A stretch of 64,000 bases of DNA from Akebia trifoliata. Its lineage: Eukaryota > Streptophyta > Magnoliopsida > Ranunculales > Lardizabalaceae. Both the position numbers and the translations under genes were made by a program. The stretch is taken from the NCBI GenBank assembly GCA_017979445.1, contig JADQWC010000479.1, positions 1 to 64,000 of the forward strand, in the 5' to 3' direction. Positions 12,035 to 23,652 of this stretch are shown one piece after another; the stretch's first letter is position 1, and every line of letters begins with the position of its first letter. Under the pieces are notes generated by a model, which saw only the letters and a list, made by a program, of their open reading frames with translations, searched no databases and had not been told where the DNA came from.

Positions 12035-12047
12035 GATGCCCCTCTTT
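12035..12047 (-). other. Polypurine tract of the inner Tat element
   Basis: On the - strand AAAGAGGGGCATC directly precedes the 3' LTR start TGTAGACACC, the expected place for plus-strand DNA priming. Confidence 0.75.
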
Positions 12048-12384
12048 GGCAGAGGGTTGAAGCAAACTAGATAGCAAATCTATTTTGGTAGATAGTGCGA
12101 TATCTGAATGCCAAAGCTAGTGACAGTTCATTTTGCAGCCTGATTTAGCAATTCGTCGAGGCGTTCAGATCCTTGAAGGTAAAGCTCTCCCCGAACTAAA
12201 AAGTTGTCAGGTCCTTGAACGAGAGCTCTCACTGATAGTGTCAGATCCTTGAATTTTAGAAAATTATCCTTGACTAATAAAATAAATGTGGAAGTGTGTG
12301 CACTGTGTGAAACTGAGTAAAACAAAACTCGAGAAAATTTGAATGAGATTTGAGACAAATCTGAGCAAAAGTTGGGAGAAAGTT

Positions 12385-13235
12385 GAATGTCCTACTCTAC
12401 CTACTCTAAGTGAAAGAGTAATGAATTTATATTTTTTTTTAGAGTCCTACTCTACCTGCCCAGGGTGAAAGAGTAATGAACTAATCTTTTTTTTTTTGGA
12501 AAGTTCTACTCTACCTACTCGGAGTAAAAGAGTAATGAACTAAGTTTTTTTTAGAGTCCTACTCTACCTGCCCAGGGTGAAAGAGTAATGAACTAATTAT
12601 TTCGGGAAGTTCTACTCTACCTACTCGGAGTGAAAGAGTAATGAACTAATTATTTTGGGAAGTTCTACTCTACCTACTCGGAGTGAAAGAGTAATGAACT
12701 AAGCTTTTTGAGAGTCCTACTCTACCTACCCAGGGTGAAAGAGTAATAAATTAATTTTTTTGTTTTTGGGAAAGTTCTACTCTACCTACTCGGAGTGAAA
12801 GAGTAATGAACTAATTTTTTGGGAGTTGTACTCTACCTACTTAGAATGAAAGAGTAATGAACTAATTTTTTGAGAAGTTCTACTCTACCTACTCGGAGTG
12901 AAAGAGTAATGAACTAATTTTTTGGGAATTCTACTCTACCTACTCGGAGTGAAAGAGTAATGAACTAATTTTCTGGGAGTCCTACTCTACCTGCCCAGGG
13001 TGAAAGAGTAATGAATTAATTATTTTGGGAAGTTCTACTCTACCTACTCGGAGTGAAAGAGTAATGAACTAATTGTTTTGGGAGTCCTACTCTACCTGCC
13101 CAGGGTGAAAGAGTAATGAACTAATTTTTTTTTGGAAGTTCTACTCTACCTTCTCAGAGTGAAAGAGTAATGAACTAATTTTTTTTTTGTAAGTTCTACT
13201 CTACCTACTCAAAGTGCAAGAATAATGAACTAAGC
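12385..13235. repeat. Tandem array (~52-58 bp units, ~16 copies) in the 3' untranslated region of the inner element
   Basis: Units read about 'ctactctacctactcggagt' then 'gaaagagtaatgaacta' then a T-rich spacer. Two unit types alternate irregularly, one with 'ctgcccagggtg' and one with 'ctactcggagtg'. Each unit contains a small inverted repeat (ACTC/GAGT inside CTCT/AGAG). The array lies between the pol remnant and the 3' LTR. Family knowledge: hypervariable 3' regions of Tat/Ogre elements are a documented source of satellite DNA. Confidence 0.92.
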
Positions 13236-14740
13236 TTTGAGGGAACAAATGGGGGATTAACCTCGCATTTGACTTTTTTTTTTTTTTAATAAAAAGTTGG
13301 ATTTTATGAAGGTCTGGTAAATATTTTAACTCTCTTTGAATCTGAGGAGTTTTCAAAATTGCTATCAAGAGGGTAACCTTTAATGTAAAGTTAACCTTTT
13401 CCTTTGGGGTTGAAATTGACCATGCATCAGAACAAAAATGCCCCTAGTTTGACAAGGAACATTGCACTAGAGATAATTGAATATAATTTGAAAATAAATG
13501 CCCCTAGTGTAAGAAGGGAAACTGTACTCTTTAGAAAAAGGAAGTGCCCTTGTTATGAAAGTTTGAAATCCTTGATTACCGCAAGCGCAATAAATGTTTA
13601 ACTTTTAATTTTGACTTTTTATATTGAAGATTTTGAGTCAGGCTCAAAGATATTGGAACAAAATATTTCTTTCTGAAATTCATCATAGAATTTGTTTTTT
13701 CTCCCCGTCGGTTCGCTTAGGGACATGAAACTCTTCAGATCAATCATAGACGAGATACTTGTATCCACTGAGTCTATATTTGGTTCAAACTGGGTATTGA
13801 AACTTGATCATTCGGACTTCTGATATTTCGGCTCGGGCTACCTTTTCAGCTTCTCAACTCAACGGAGATTTTCTTTTATTTTTTGATAGCTCTAAGTTTT
13901 GCCTAGATTGCCTATCCAGGTTTTCAATCTAGCGAGCATGCTCTAGCTTTTGCCTAGATCGCCTTTTTAGGTTTTCGATCTAGCGAGCTTACAATTTTTT
14001 CTTTTTTCCTTGCTTTGATTGTTGCCAAGGTCATCCTTTCAGATCTTCAACCTTACGAGCTTACCTTAATTTTTGCCTAAGCCGCCCTTTTTGGATTTTC
14101 AACGTAGTAGATTTTTTTCTTCTTCTTCCCTTCTGAACTTCTGGAGTTGCTGTGTGATCATGCTTTGCTATCTTCTTTGACTTCTCGCACGGTACTTAGG
14201 AGGACTTTCATTGGTAAGCTTAGGACTAGGTATAAAAAGAAAGGGATTTTGAGGCTCAAAAACCCAAATGCCCCTTGTGTGACATTTCCTTTTAAATTAT
14301 TTTCTTTTTCCTTGACTTTTCTTCCCCACTTTGACAATTTTTTCTTTTGAATTTTTTTTTTTTTTAGATTTTTTCTTTCTCGGGGAATCTATTTTTATTT
14401 TTTTGATATGGTCGGGCCTGAAGTAACTTCTCAGGTTGCCTACGTACCCTAGAATTTTGGGATCAGACCAAAACGTAGTTCGAATATTTTTCCCTCCCTT
14501 AGGTTAGGTGATCGGGCAAAGAAAGAAGAAGGCATAATTTTTTCTTTTTGAAAAGGCTGCGAAAGGGTTGAGAAAAGATATATTGAACTGGGTAATAAGA
14601 GAATTGATTCGGCCAAAGATGGCCTCCTTAAATGTATTACCGTTTGATTTGGTCAAGGTTGGTTGATTCTGGTAATTCGATTCCATCATGATCTTGAAGT
14701 CTAACAGTTTTTCCAGATAATATTTCATTGATGATTGAAT
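13236..14740 (-). other. Inner element 3' region with degenerate ~60-80 bp repeats
   Basis: No protein is supported. About four diverged units built on 'tttgcctagatcgcc' and 'tcaatctagcgagc' occur at about 13895-14115. The rest is T-rich on the + strand. Short open frames (13404-13601, 14147-14350, 14504-14758) show no recognisable motif. Confidence 0.5.
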
Positions 14741-14759
14741 CTCTCCAATTGAGTTCAAA

Positions 14760-15500
14760 CTTTCTATGATCGAGAAGAATACTCAAAAAAAATTTTGGGT
14801 AGTCTGATGCTTAGATCTTTGACTTATATGTGATGAACTTTGACTTTCTTGTCAAACATGCAAGTGACTCCTCTCCATTGATAGACCCAATCTGTTTCTA
14901 ATAATTAACTTCTATCAAGACCTTGAGATACAGGATTTTCCCTTTTAACCGGTAAGATTGCTTCCATATCATACTAGAGTGACTTTAGTAGAAGACTGTA
15001 TTGAAGTGTAATATGTCCATAATGCGAATGGTAACTTTTCTGGCCAATCCCGGTGTGATATGTGATTGACACATTTTCACGATGATTGTCTTGAGATTTT
15101 TACTGGCTGCTTCAACTATTCCATCGATTTTAAAATTCCAGCACTGATACATTTTATAATCCCTCCTCTGACTATGTTAGTCAATTCTGGTTTGTATTTG
15201 TGGTGTTCTCATAGGATGGGTATATATTTCATGTTGAACAACACTCCAAATTTAACTGACATATCCTCATAGGACCATGTAAGCAAGTCTTTTGAATTTT
15301 CTGAATAAATTCATCATCTCTTTGTGATCCTCTGGGGATAAGTTAGTTCCAATATGAATTTCTTGGGAATTATTTTTGTTCCGAGGTCAATGACCTTTAG
15401 TTCCTCGAGCAAGACATTTATCTTCTCATTCAAGAGGGGGTTCCTTATTAGAGGAATTTCTCTTTGAAGCCAGTTATTAGTTAACTCGTTAATGCGCTCA
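14760..15500 (-). pseudogene. Pol remnant: start of RT joined to integrase C-terminal half
   Basis: Read leftward, about 15480-15270 gives fragments of the pro-RT linker and the RT start: 'LLEELKVIDLGTK', then in another frame 'LSPEDHKEMMNLF', then 'LTWSYEDM'. At about 15130 the sequence becomes integrase: 'EAASKNLKTII', then after a frame change 'DWPEKLPFALWTYYTS', ending with a 'DKKVK'-type segment near 14850. The equivalent regions in the outer element are near 25600-25720 and 28290-28650. About 2.6 kb of RT, RNase H and integrase is therefore deleted. Several stops and frame changes make it non-functional. Coordinates are approximate. Confidence 0.7.
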
Positions 15501-15725
15501 AGGTATTCAAAAATTTTCTTTATTCAATTAAATTTAGATGGGACGACTGACACCATTGCAGACTCAACAAACTAACTTGACTAGAACAAAATAAGAAATA
15601 AAAAGACAGATTTGATTACTAACTTGATAGAAAGAACCGGACTCAAGACTCATAAACAACTAAAGACAATTACCCACAACGGGCTTGATTACAGACTGAG
15701 AATTCGAGAAACTATTTCCAAGCGG

Positions 15726-17305
15726 TTAGACTGAGTTTTCTTCTTCAGATTCTTTGCATTCTTCAGACTTACTTCTTCTCTCTTGGCCAAGACTGCATTT
15801 GGTGGTGAAAACCTCATTAGGGACCGTCACTTTGGTAAAAGGAGGGCTAGGAGGTTTATGATTGACTGATCGGATGAGAAGGATTGGGTCAAACAAGAGT
15901 TGAGTATTGGATACCATGTTCAAAGTCTGAGGAGGTTGGTAACTGGGTAGAGGGTTGGTAGTAACATTCGGTTGCTCAGGGGCAGGGACAGTAATTTTTT
16001 TGGCGTCGATGAGGTCTTGAACTGTATGACGAAGAGCGACACAACGATCAGTAAGATGACCGGGATTTTGGTGAAACTCACAAAATAGGTTGGGATTGTG
16101 AGAAGTGGGGAGTGGATTTGGTAAAGGTCGAGGTTGGAGAGGTGCAATGAGCCCTTTACTTAATAGTTTTTGAAGGACAATGCTCAAAGGCATCCCAAGA
16201 TTGGTGAATTTCCTACGCGGTCGAGGTTGATTAGGGTTAACTTGGTTACTAGGCAAGATAGTAGATTGGACGGGTGTAGTAGACGTATTGGCTACATAGG
16301 CGTGATCAGTACTAGACTTAGAATTGGTAAAAGGCTTTTTGAACTTGTTGTCAGAAGGATTGGAAAGGATTCCGGAAGCGAAAGCATCTTCCAATTGGCT
16401 ACCAGCTTGCAATAGAGACTCGAATGTAGGAAGGTATTGGGAAACTAGATGTCGGGCATACCCTTGCGAGAGGTTTTTTAAGATAATAGCCACTTGTTCT
16501 TTCTCTGAAGGTCTATCCCACATTTGTGCAGCCTTGGCCCTCCAGCGACCAATGAAATCAGTGAATGTCTCCCCATTTTTCTGTTTAGTTGCTTCCAAAT
16601 CCCTTCTTGAGGTCTCAATCTCAGTACTGTATTTATACTGATGCCAGAAGGCCTTTGACATGTTTTCCCATGTACCCACAGTAACTGGATCTTGAGACAT
16701 TAACCAACGTAGTGCTGATCCCGATAGAGTTCTTTGGAACAACAATGTCATTTGTTCGTCGCTGAGCCCCATAGTGCGCATGTTGGTAACATACACCTTA
16801 AGATGTGTTTTTGCACACCCTGTCCCACTGAACTTGTCCATTTCAGGCATCACAAACTTCTCTGGCAAATGGATTCTAGGGATGCGATTTAAAGCTTCAA
16901 TGCCTGCTGCAATTTCATCAATACCCTTTATACTTTTCATCGCTGACTCCAATTGAGACATTCTATTAGATAATGCCGGATTCTCATCAACATACTCTTC
17001 ATCTCCGTCGAGCTCGAAGACTTCACGTGGACGTTTCTCTTCAACCTTTTTCCCCTTTAGTCATCTAGGGGAATTCCCGTTGATTCCGAGGTCTGTTCTA
17101 ACATTTCCACTTTGCCTTTTATATTGCTGATATCATTGGCAAAGGCTGCCAAGATCTTACGGATCTCTGTGAGCTCAGATTCTGAAGCCATCTCTGCTTG
17201 TTGACTTGGTACTGTGGTTCTTTCTAACCGACTGGACTTACGACTCCAACTAGGAGGTGGACGCTTGAGTTTGGGCGCAATGATAATCCTATATGACCCC
17301 ATCAA
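15726..17305 (-). pseudogene. gag: Gag of the inner non-autonomous Tat element, one frameshift
   Basis: The 411-codon frame 16961-15726 is preceded by a collinear frame 17305-17057 in another register. Upstream of 16961 the main frame stays open with an acidic stretch ('EVFELDGDEEYVDENP') back to about 17055, so a single 1-nt shift near 17055 separates them. Seen: an N-terminal charged region; the core 'FSGTGCAKTHLKVY...LLFQRTLSGSALRW' at the start of the main frame, typical of retrotransposon Gag; a proline/asparagine-rich middle; and a Cys-His segment 'CEFHQNPGHLTDRC' (C-x2-H...H-x4-C) of the Tat/Ogre type. Gag forms the virus-like particle and packages element RNA. A near-intact gag in an element that lost pol suggests that gag was retained in cis or has decayed only recently. 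Confidence 0.82.
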
Positions 17306-18967
17306 AGGTAGATTTAGTCAATTTCGGTATTAACCCCTTGATAACATTTTTAAGAATCCTGAGATTTTATTGAATATATCATTTGTAAATCATTTTTCCT
17401 TCATTCTCTTTTCTTCTAGAAAACATTTTTTTTTTTTGAAAAATCTTGTTCTTATGGAAAACACTTTTTCTGGAAAATATATATATATTTTTTAGAGAAC
17501 ATTTCTTCTAGAAAATACTTTCCTTTTGTAAACCATTTCTCTTCTTTAAAAATGGGTTGAAACCCGAATTTAGAAAAAAATTTGATTTCCATTTTGATCT
17601 AAATGGCCCGACCCATCATGATTATTGGATCGAGATGGACTGGGTCATTATAAATTATTGTAAAAAATGGATTCTTTATTGGGTCGGTGCACCCATTTTA
17701 ATTTTCAAAAAGAAAATTTTTTATCCTTCAGGACAACCATACATTCTTGATCTCATCATTCACATCACTCACATACATTCATCAATCACATGCATTCATT
17801 CAATAAACAACCCGGGAACACCCACGATAAGTTCGAGTCGTGACCTACTGGGAAGGTTTCTAGACTCTAAGCTTACTACGTGCAATGCATTTTTATTGGC
17901 CACCCTTGCCAAGCACACCTATATACCTTTCGATACGTGGTGACTTGGTTTGATATACCGTATAGGTGATAATCTAAAACCTCAATTCACTTCTCTGAAG
18001 TCAAAAACAGCCAGTTTGATCTCCAGTTGAGAGGTGGCGCACAATGCTGAGCAAGGGCCCACTTAAATACCTCTCGTCTAGAATAGACGTAGTCTATCCC
18101 TCTCGTACAGTAGGGTACAGCGGGGCAAGATCTTGCTTAGGCACCGGTTTTGACCAAGAAGTGCAATTGATATACTTAGACCATCTTTTATACCTACAGA
18201 TACGAGTCAAGAGTTGTAGCTTTCATAAATGGTTTGGCATCCCACGAGGGGACCGACCACGTACTAATACTACGTTGGCAATCGGGACATGTGACTGTAT
18301 GGCTTACAATAGGTCAAAGGCTCAGGTCGCTGCAGCCTGGGTGCATCAACATATTTCTCAGAATCACCTGATCAGATGGTATTGATGCCCCCAACTTGAT
18401 ATACCCTAAGGTACGTGACTGGAGTTGTGGGTTTCATGAATGACGTCGCATCTCCGAAGAGACCGGGCCACGCACTAGTGCCATGTTGGCTAAATGGGAC
18501 GTGTAAGTGAGTAAAACAGTAAACGTGCATGTGGTGTGTGCAAAACAGGGTGGGGTGTGCCCGAGACCTTTTTCAAACAAATGGGCCCATGGATCCAATC
18601 AAACCAATCATACATTTAATCAAAACCAAAATCATTCAAATCATATGAATATTCAATTAAGATCACATTATTCCCATCACATAAGCACATTAACATTACG
18701 ATCAACATCAATCATGTATTTCAAGCAAGATCATGGTAAATTAATCAATAAATATGGCATATGATAATGATCAAACAAACATTGCAATAGGCATAATTTT
18801 TATAATTTTTAAGGTCCAATCAATGATCACTTTTGGGTGATCCAAAATAAATCGAGATTCCAATAGGTGTTACATTGATGATAGAATGACAATGGTTGAG
18901 ATGAGCTCACTCTCAAGAACATTAATTGTGCCAACATTAGATAAATTCAGATTTTCTATGAATTAGG
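17306..18967 (-). other. Leader of the inner element
   Basis: No gene supported. About 17840-18500 matches 6480-7200 of the outer element on the opposite strand. About 17340-17600 matches the leader end (about 7490-7560) joined directly to the ORF1-gag spacer (about 8880-8980), marking the absence of ORF1. The + strand frames 17557-17943 and 18044-18385 are antisense to this and have no motif. Confidence 0.6.
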
Positions 18968-19545
18968 AAAATACAATCTGAACTTGCATCGATGATATCT
19001 AAGGCTCCCGATAACGAAATCAAGTGAACTCAAGTTCTAAATTAATCTACTCGATGAGATCTACATTTTATTAATAGGTGTCCAGACTTAGTTCTCACCA
19101 GACTGTTCTGTAAAAACGTTTTAACGTTGCTGTCTCAACTTTCATTCAGAAATAATTCCAGATTTACAGATTGAACTTGCATCGATGATATCTAAGGGTT
19201 CCGATAACGAAATTGAGTGAACTCAGATTCTAAATTAATCTACTCGACGAGATATATGTTTTATTAAGAGGCTCCCAGACTTAATTCTCACTAGAATATT
19301 CTCCAAAAAAGTTTTAACATTGTTGTCCCAACTTTCATTCAGAAATAATTTCAGATTTACAGATTGAACTTGCATCGATGATATCTAAGGCTTACGATAA
19401 CGAAATTGAGTGAACTCAGATTCTAAATTAATCTAATCGACGAGATCTATGTTTTATTAATAGGCTCCCAGACTCAATTCTCACTAGAATATTCTCTAAA
19501 AACGTTTTAATATTTCAGTCCAACCTTCATCATTCCATCATTTTC
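18968..19545. repeat. Three-copy 193-bp tandem repeat in the inner element leader
   Basis: The phrase 'gaacttgcatcgatgatatc' starts at 18980, 19173 and 19366, an exact spacing of 193 bp. The units stay alignable throughout, including 'tctaaattaatcta' and 'tttcattcagaaataatt'. It lies next to the primer-binding site. Confidence 0.9.
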
Positions 19546-19761
19546 ATAGGTCAATTTGAATCTTTCATTATTTAGGGGTCATCAAAAAGTGATCCTTAAT
19601 TGGAAAAAAAAATGCAATAGCCAAAATCATCTACAAAACAAGACAAAAAATAAATAAACAGAAAAAATAAATAAAATAAATCCAACTAAATAATAAAAAA
19701 AATCTAGGTCATCTTGGCAATGCTCCCATACTTGGGGTTTTTCAAGTTTGATCCTCAATAG

Positions 19762-19779
19762 TCCCCAGCGGAGTCGCCA
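19762..19779 (-). other. Primer-binding site of the inner Tat element
   Basis: On the - strand TGGCGACTCCGCTGGGGA begins 1 nt after the 5' LTR end. It fixes the element's orientation and matches the Tat/Ogre site, reported to use tRNA-Arg. Confidence 0.85.
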
Positions 19780-19780
19780 C

Positions 19781-21516
19781 TGAAAGCGCCCTCGATACGC
19801 GGGGTGCGCGGATCCGCTTTTGACTCTTGAGGTTTGGGAGTCGCCACCTAGTTATTGTGGTCTAGGAACCAAACTGACTCTATCATGGATAAAAAGAACT
19901 AATCTACCACAAAAAATCTGAATTCGGGGATCATGTTACGGGGTTGGAAGGTGTTAGGCACCAACCCCGCCCGGCCAAAGCCGGTCTCTACTAACTTCCC
20001 AAATATATCACATTGCTAAAAACTTACATAAAAATAAAAAAATTACATACCTTTCCGATAACAAGGATTTTGTTCCCTCAGATCTGACAAAAAGAGCTCC
20101 TTGTACTGTACTCCCTTGCTTCGTTCTGTCTCCGGATTTGACTTCGGATCTCCTAGATCAAGGTATCTCCTTGTTTTTGGATCTGAACTCTTCAAGTTTG
20201 TTGCGGATTTTGGGATGTTTTTGGAAGGCTATTAGGCGTTTCTTATGCTAAAATTGAAGGAGGGATGTTAGGTAAGGAGTTGGGGCTTCAAAAATAGGGT
20301 TTATAGGAGGCTAGGGGGCTTCTAGACCTACTTCTCTTAGGGTTTATGATTTGATCCGAAAATAGGGTGTGAGCACCTCTATTTATAGATTTTTTTTTAG
20401 GGTTGATTTGGATAGAATTGGTATTCAATTAGAGTTCTTTTAATTAGAGTTGTGTTTTAGTTAAAATTGTTTTAGGTAGAATTGTGTTTTAATTAGAATT
20501 ATTTTAGGTAGAATTGTTTTTAAGTTAGAACTCTATTAGATAGAGTTATTATTTAATTAGAACTCTATTATGACTTTTGGTCTTATTTGATTGACTTTTA
20601 ATGTCTTGACTTTAGTCTTAATTGATTGACTTTTAATATCTTGACTTCAGTCTTGCTTAATTGACTTTAATTTTGACTTCAGTCTCACTTGATTGACTTT
20701 AATACCTTGACCTTAGTCTTGCTTGATTTACTTTTAATTTTTGGAGAACCGCCCTCTATTATATTTTTAATTCTTTGGACCCCCAAATGGAGGGGTCCTT
20801 AAAGAAATATCCCACGAACCCTCAACAATTTTGCCTGAGAGTCCGATTAATCGATTTTTTAGGTTCAAATTTTTAAATTAATTTCATTAATATTTCACTT
20901 TAATTATTAATGTTTTATTTATTAATTTCAAATTTTTTAATTATGAAAATTGTGAAATTACCGTTTTGCCTCGGAGAGGACTTTTCACGTTTTAAGTCGG
21001 TTTTTAATGTTCTAGGATGTTTTAGAATCGATTTTTCGTAAGGAATTCAATGGAAATATTATTTTGTGTCATTTATGAAGTTTTTTGTGTGAAATGGTTG
21101 TGAACTTTATGAGGGGCATTTTCGTAATTTTGTCGAATTCTTTTAAAATTGGTGAAATGATTTATTTGGTTTCGATTTGTTATTTTATGTGTTCGAGAGA
21201 GTTTTCCTAAGCGTAATGTAGGCTCTAGGGTTGTTTTGAGGTTAGGGGTATTTTGGTAATTTGATAATTTTTTAGTGATTTTTATTGTGAAGTTTCTTTT
21301 TGGTCTGCAAGATGATGATTTCTATGTTTCTGGGGTCGTATTTTCCTAGCATAGCGTGGTTTCTAAGGTTTTGTCAATTCGAGATACCTCATCCGGATTT
21401 CTGAAACACATCTGGTAACAAAATAAAGCAATGGAATACACATCCATCATTGGGAGTCATTGCGATCGGGTTGACGAGTTGATTAATCAGGCGAGTGTAA
21501 AAATAGGGTGTCTACA
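19781..21516 (-). repeat. 5' LTR of the inner Tat element
   Basis: Begins TGAAAGCGCCC and ends GGTGTCTACA on the + strand, 1736 bp by these boundaries. TATA box (- strand) at 20380-20387. A predicted frame starting at 21431 in this LTR only appears continuous with gag because the insertion happened to keep a reading frame open. Confidence 0.93.
20380..20387 (-). promoter_or_regulatory. TATA box, inner element 5' LTR
   Basis: TATAAATA on the - strand, the active promoter copy for leftward transcription of the inner element. Confidence 0.65.
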
Positions 21517-21521
21517 GACAC

Positions 21522-23652
21522 GACTAGATCAACAGACCACCCCACCTCCTACTGTGCCAATGTATCAGGGCCCTCCATTTTACATCCCACAGAATCAACC
21601 ACCTCCGGTGGTAATCCCAGATGATGAGTGTGATTTCAGGGTGCCTGAGGCCAAAAATGCCACTGATAACAAAATGGCCCAGCAGATAGAGTCTCTCCAA
21701 AAGGAAATGAGACAAATGAAGGGTACAAATACTTTAGGAGGGACAAGGTTCAGGGACCTTTGCTTCTATCCCAATGCCCAACTGCCGGCTAAGTTCAAAT
21801 GCCCGGAATTTGAGAAATATAATGGAGTGGGGTGTCCGCTGTCACACTTGAAATTATACTGTGGATCTATGTGCCAATATGGCGAAGATGACAGGCTACT
21901 GGTACAGTTATTCCAAAGAAGCTTAACGGGGCCGGCCTTCAAGTGATTTTCAGGCTAGATCACACGCTCATCAAAAACTGGAAAGACCTGGCTGAAATGT
22001 TCTGGCACAATTACCGATTCAACACAGATGTAGGTCTAGACCGGAATGATATGGCTAGAATGACGAGGAAGTAGAAGGAAACAGTGAAGGAATACGCCCA
22101 AAGGTGGCGAGAATCAGCTTCCCAGGTACGGCCCGCTATGACCGAACAAGAGATGAATACCACATTTATCTCTACGTTGGGACATTCGTTCTACACTCAT
22201 CTAGTAGGGCATACCACAGGCACTTTCTCCAATCTTGTTCAAGTGGCAAACCGGGTCGAGGACGGGATCCGAACTGGTTTAATATTTGACTTCATAGCCC
22301 TAAGTGCAACAGCAGAGACATCGACACAGAAGAAGTTAGTGCCTTTTGTCAAAAAGAAAGAGGAAACTCAAGTCAACAATGTACAACCCAGCCAACCTCT
22401 TTTCATTCAGACACCAGTTCAGAGGCCGCAGGCACCACAAGTCCCTTGGGCGCCAGTACCTCGAGCTGCTTGGGCTCCAGTACCGCAGAATCCCTTTCAG
22501 ATAGTTCCTCCGCAAGCACAACCAGCACCACAATATGGGCAAAATCAACAAGCCCGGCCCAACAAGGTAAACAGGGTATTCACCAGATTGCCTATGACAC
22601 TGACAGAATTACTTCTGATCTTGCTTAGGGGAGAGTACCTCACAAAACGACCACCAAATCCAGAGGCTGCGAAAGGACCAGAGTATAACCCCAACTTATT
22701 TTGTGAATTTCATATGGGTGCACCAGGGCACTCTACTGATCAGTGCTGGCAACTCAAGCACCAGGTGCAAAATTTGATAGATAAAAAAACACTCATACTA
22801 GATGGACCAACGAATCCCACTTAGCAGCAGAACATCAACCAAAACCCCCTACCTACCCACAATGGAGGGGGAAGTGGGCACAGAGTAAATGTCATTCTTG
22901 GGGAACCCGATTTTAACCCATCAACTTTGATAGCTCCCATCGGATCAAAAATCAAAATCCATCTAGAAGAAAAAATAGAAACACCAACAGTTCACACCAT
23001 CGACCAGTACACAACAAACCCACCTCGAAACTTGCAACTGCCCCTCAGAATGGCTGACCTCACCATCTATCCCACTCATGCAACTCCCAATACTGCTACT
23101 CGACCGCCTCTCATTATACCATATACATCGTAAGGTTCTCAATATATGACTCGACCACCCCTTCATATACCTTACACTTCACGACCACCACTAGTCAATC
23201 CTTACACTTCACCAGTCCCTCAAGTAGCTCCTCCAATCACCACAACAACCAAAACACAACCACCACCCCTCATCCTCAATGTAAAACCTGATCCATCCCC
23301 AATAACCATATGCTCACCAAAACCCTTTCCATATAACTATAACCAATCAGTCCCCTGGAGCTATGAGACGACTATCACTACATCAGCAAGGATCAAGACG
23401 ATGAAGAAGGCAATGGTAGTTAACATTGGCCACATGACCAAAACAGGAAGGTGTCAAAGAGTGCTAGTAAAAGGGATAAACATCAGGGAAGAAACAAAAG
23501 AAACAGTGGATGAGGAAAAAAGAAAGGAAAAGGGCAAGGGCAAGATAAACGAAGAGGGCAAAGAAGAGAAAATAGGGAAGGTAACAGACAAGGAAGCAGC
23601 AGACTTCATTAAGCTCATTCGCAAGAGTGAGCACAATGTTTGGATCAACTGA
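21522..23652 (+). pseudogene. gag: Outer element gag, main part
   Basis: Continues the gag started at 10103 after the insertion. Seen: a proline-rich linker, then the Gag core ('FKCPEFEKYNGVGCPLSHLKLYC' region, about 21795-21865, continuing through 'LVQLFQRSLTGPAF'), then 'NWKDLAEMFWHNYRFNTDVGLD', and a Cys-His segment ('CEFHMGAPGHSTDQC', about 22700-22745). Breaks: a frameshift near 21945, TAG at 22072-22074, TAG at 22822-22824, TAA at 23131-23133. The later part (23146-23652) is a proline-rich then lysine/glutamate-rich tail leading to protease. Another shift near 23640 separates it from the protease frame; related elements read through here as one gag-pro protein. Confidence 0.85.

Larger units (their letters stand above)
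10299..21516 (-). mobile_element. Non-autonomous Tat/Ogre retrotransposon inserted in gag of the outer element
   Basis: Seen: two 1736-bp LTRs in the same orientation (10299-12034 and 19781-21516), differing by roughly 2-3% by eye. The duplication is aacac (10294-10298) versus gacac (21517-21521). The primer-binding site at 19762-19779 and polypurine tract at 12035-12047 both indicate the - strand. The 7.7 kb interior holds a long leader, a gag (15726-17305), a small pol remnant in which the start of RT runs into integrase (about 14760-15500), and a tandem array. ORF1, most of RT, RNase H and the integrase N-terminus are missing. It must have relied on proteins from another element; the shared leader and primer site make the outer element's family a good candidate helper. 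It is the youngest complete insertion in the window. Confidence 0.92.

Noticed and set aside
12385..13235. CRISPR-like regular repeats
   Set aside because: Plant retroelement context, units without unique spacers, and variable T-rich linkers; it is an ordinary tandem array.
16170..16956. Several + strand frames
   Set aside because: Antisense shadows of the inner element gag on the - strand, which has the Gag core and Cys-His motif.
21431..21521. Gag start at 21431
   Set aside because: These codons belong to the inner element's LTR and its target duplication. The true gag start is upstream at 10103 on the far side of the insertion.
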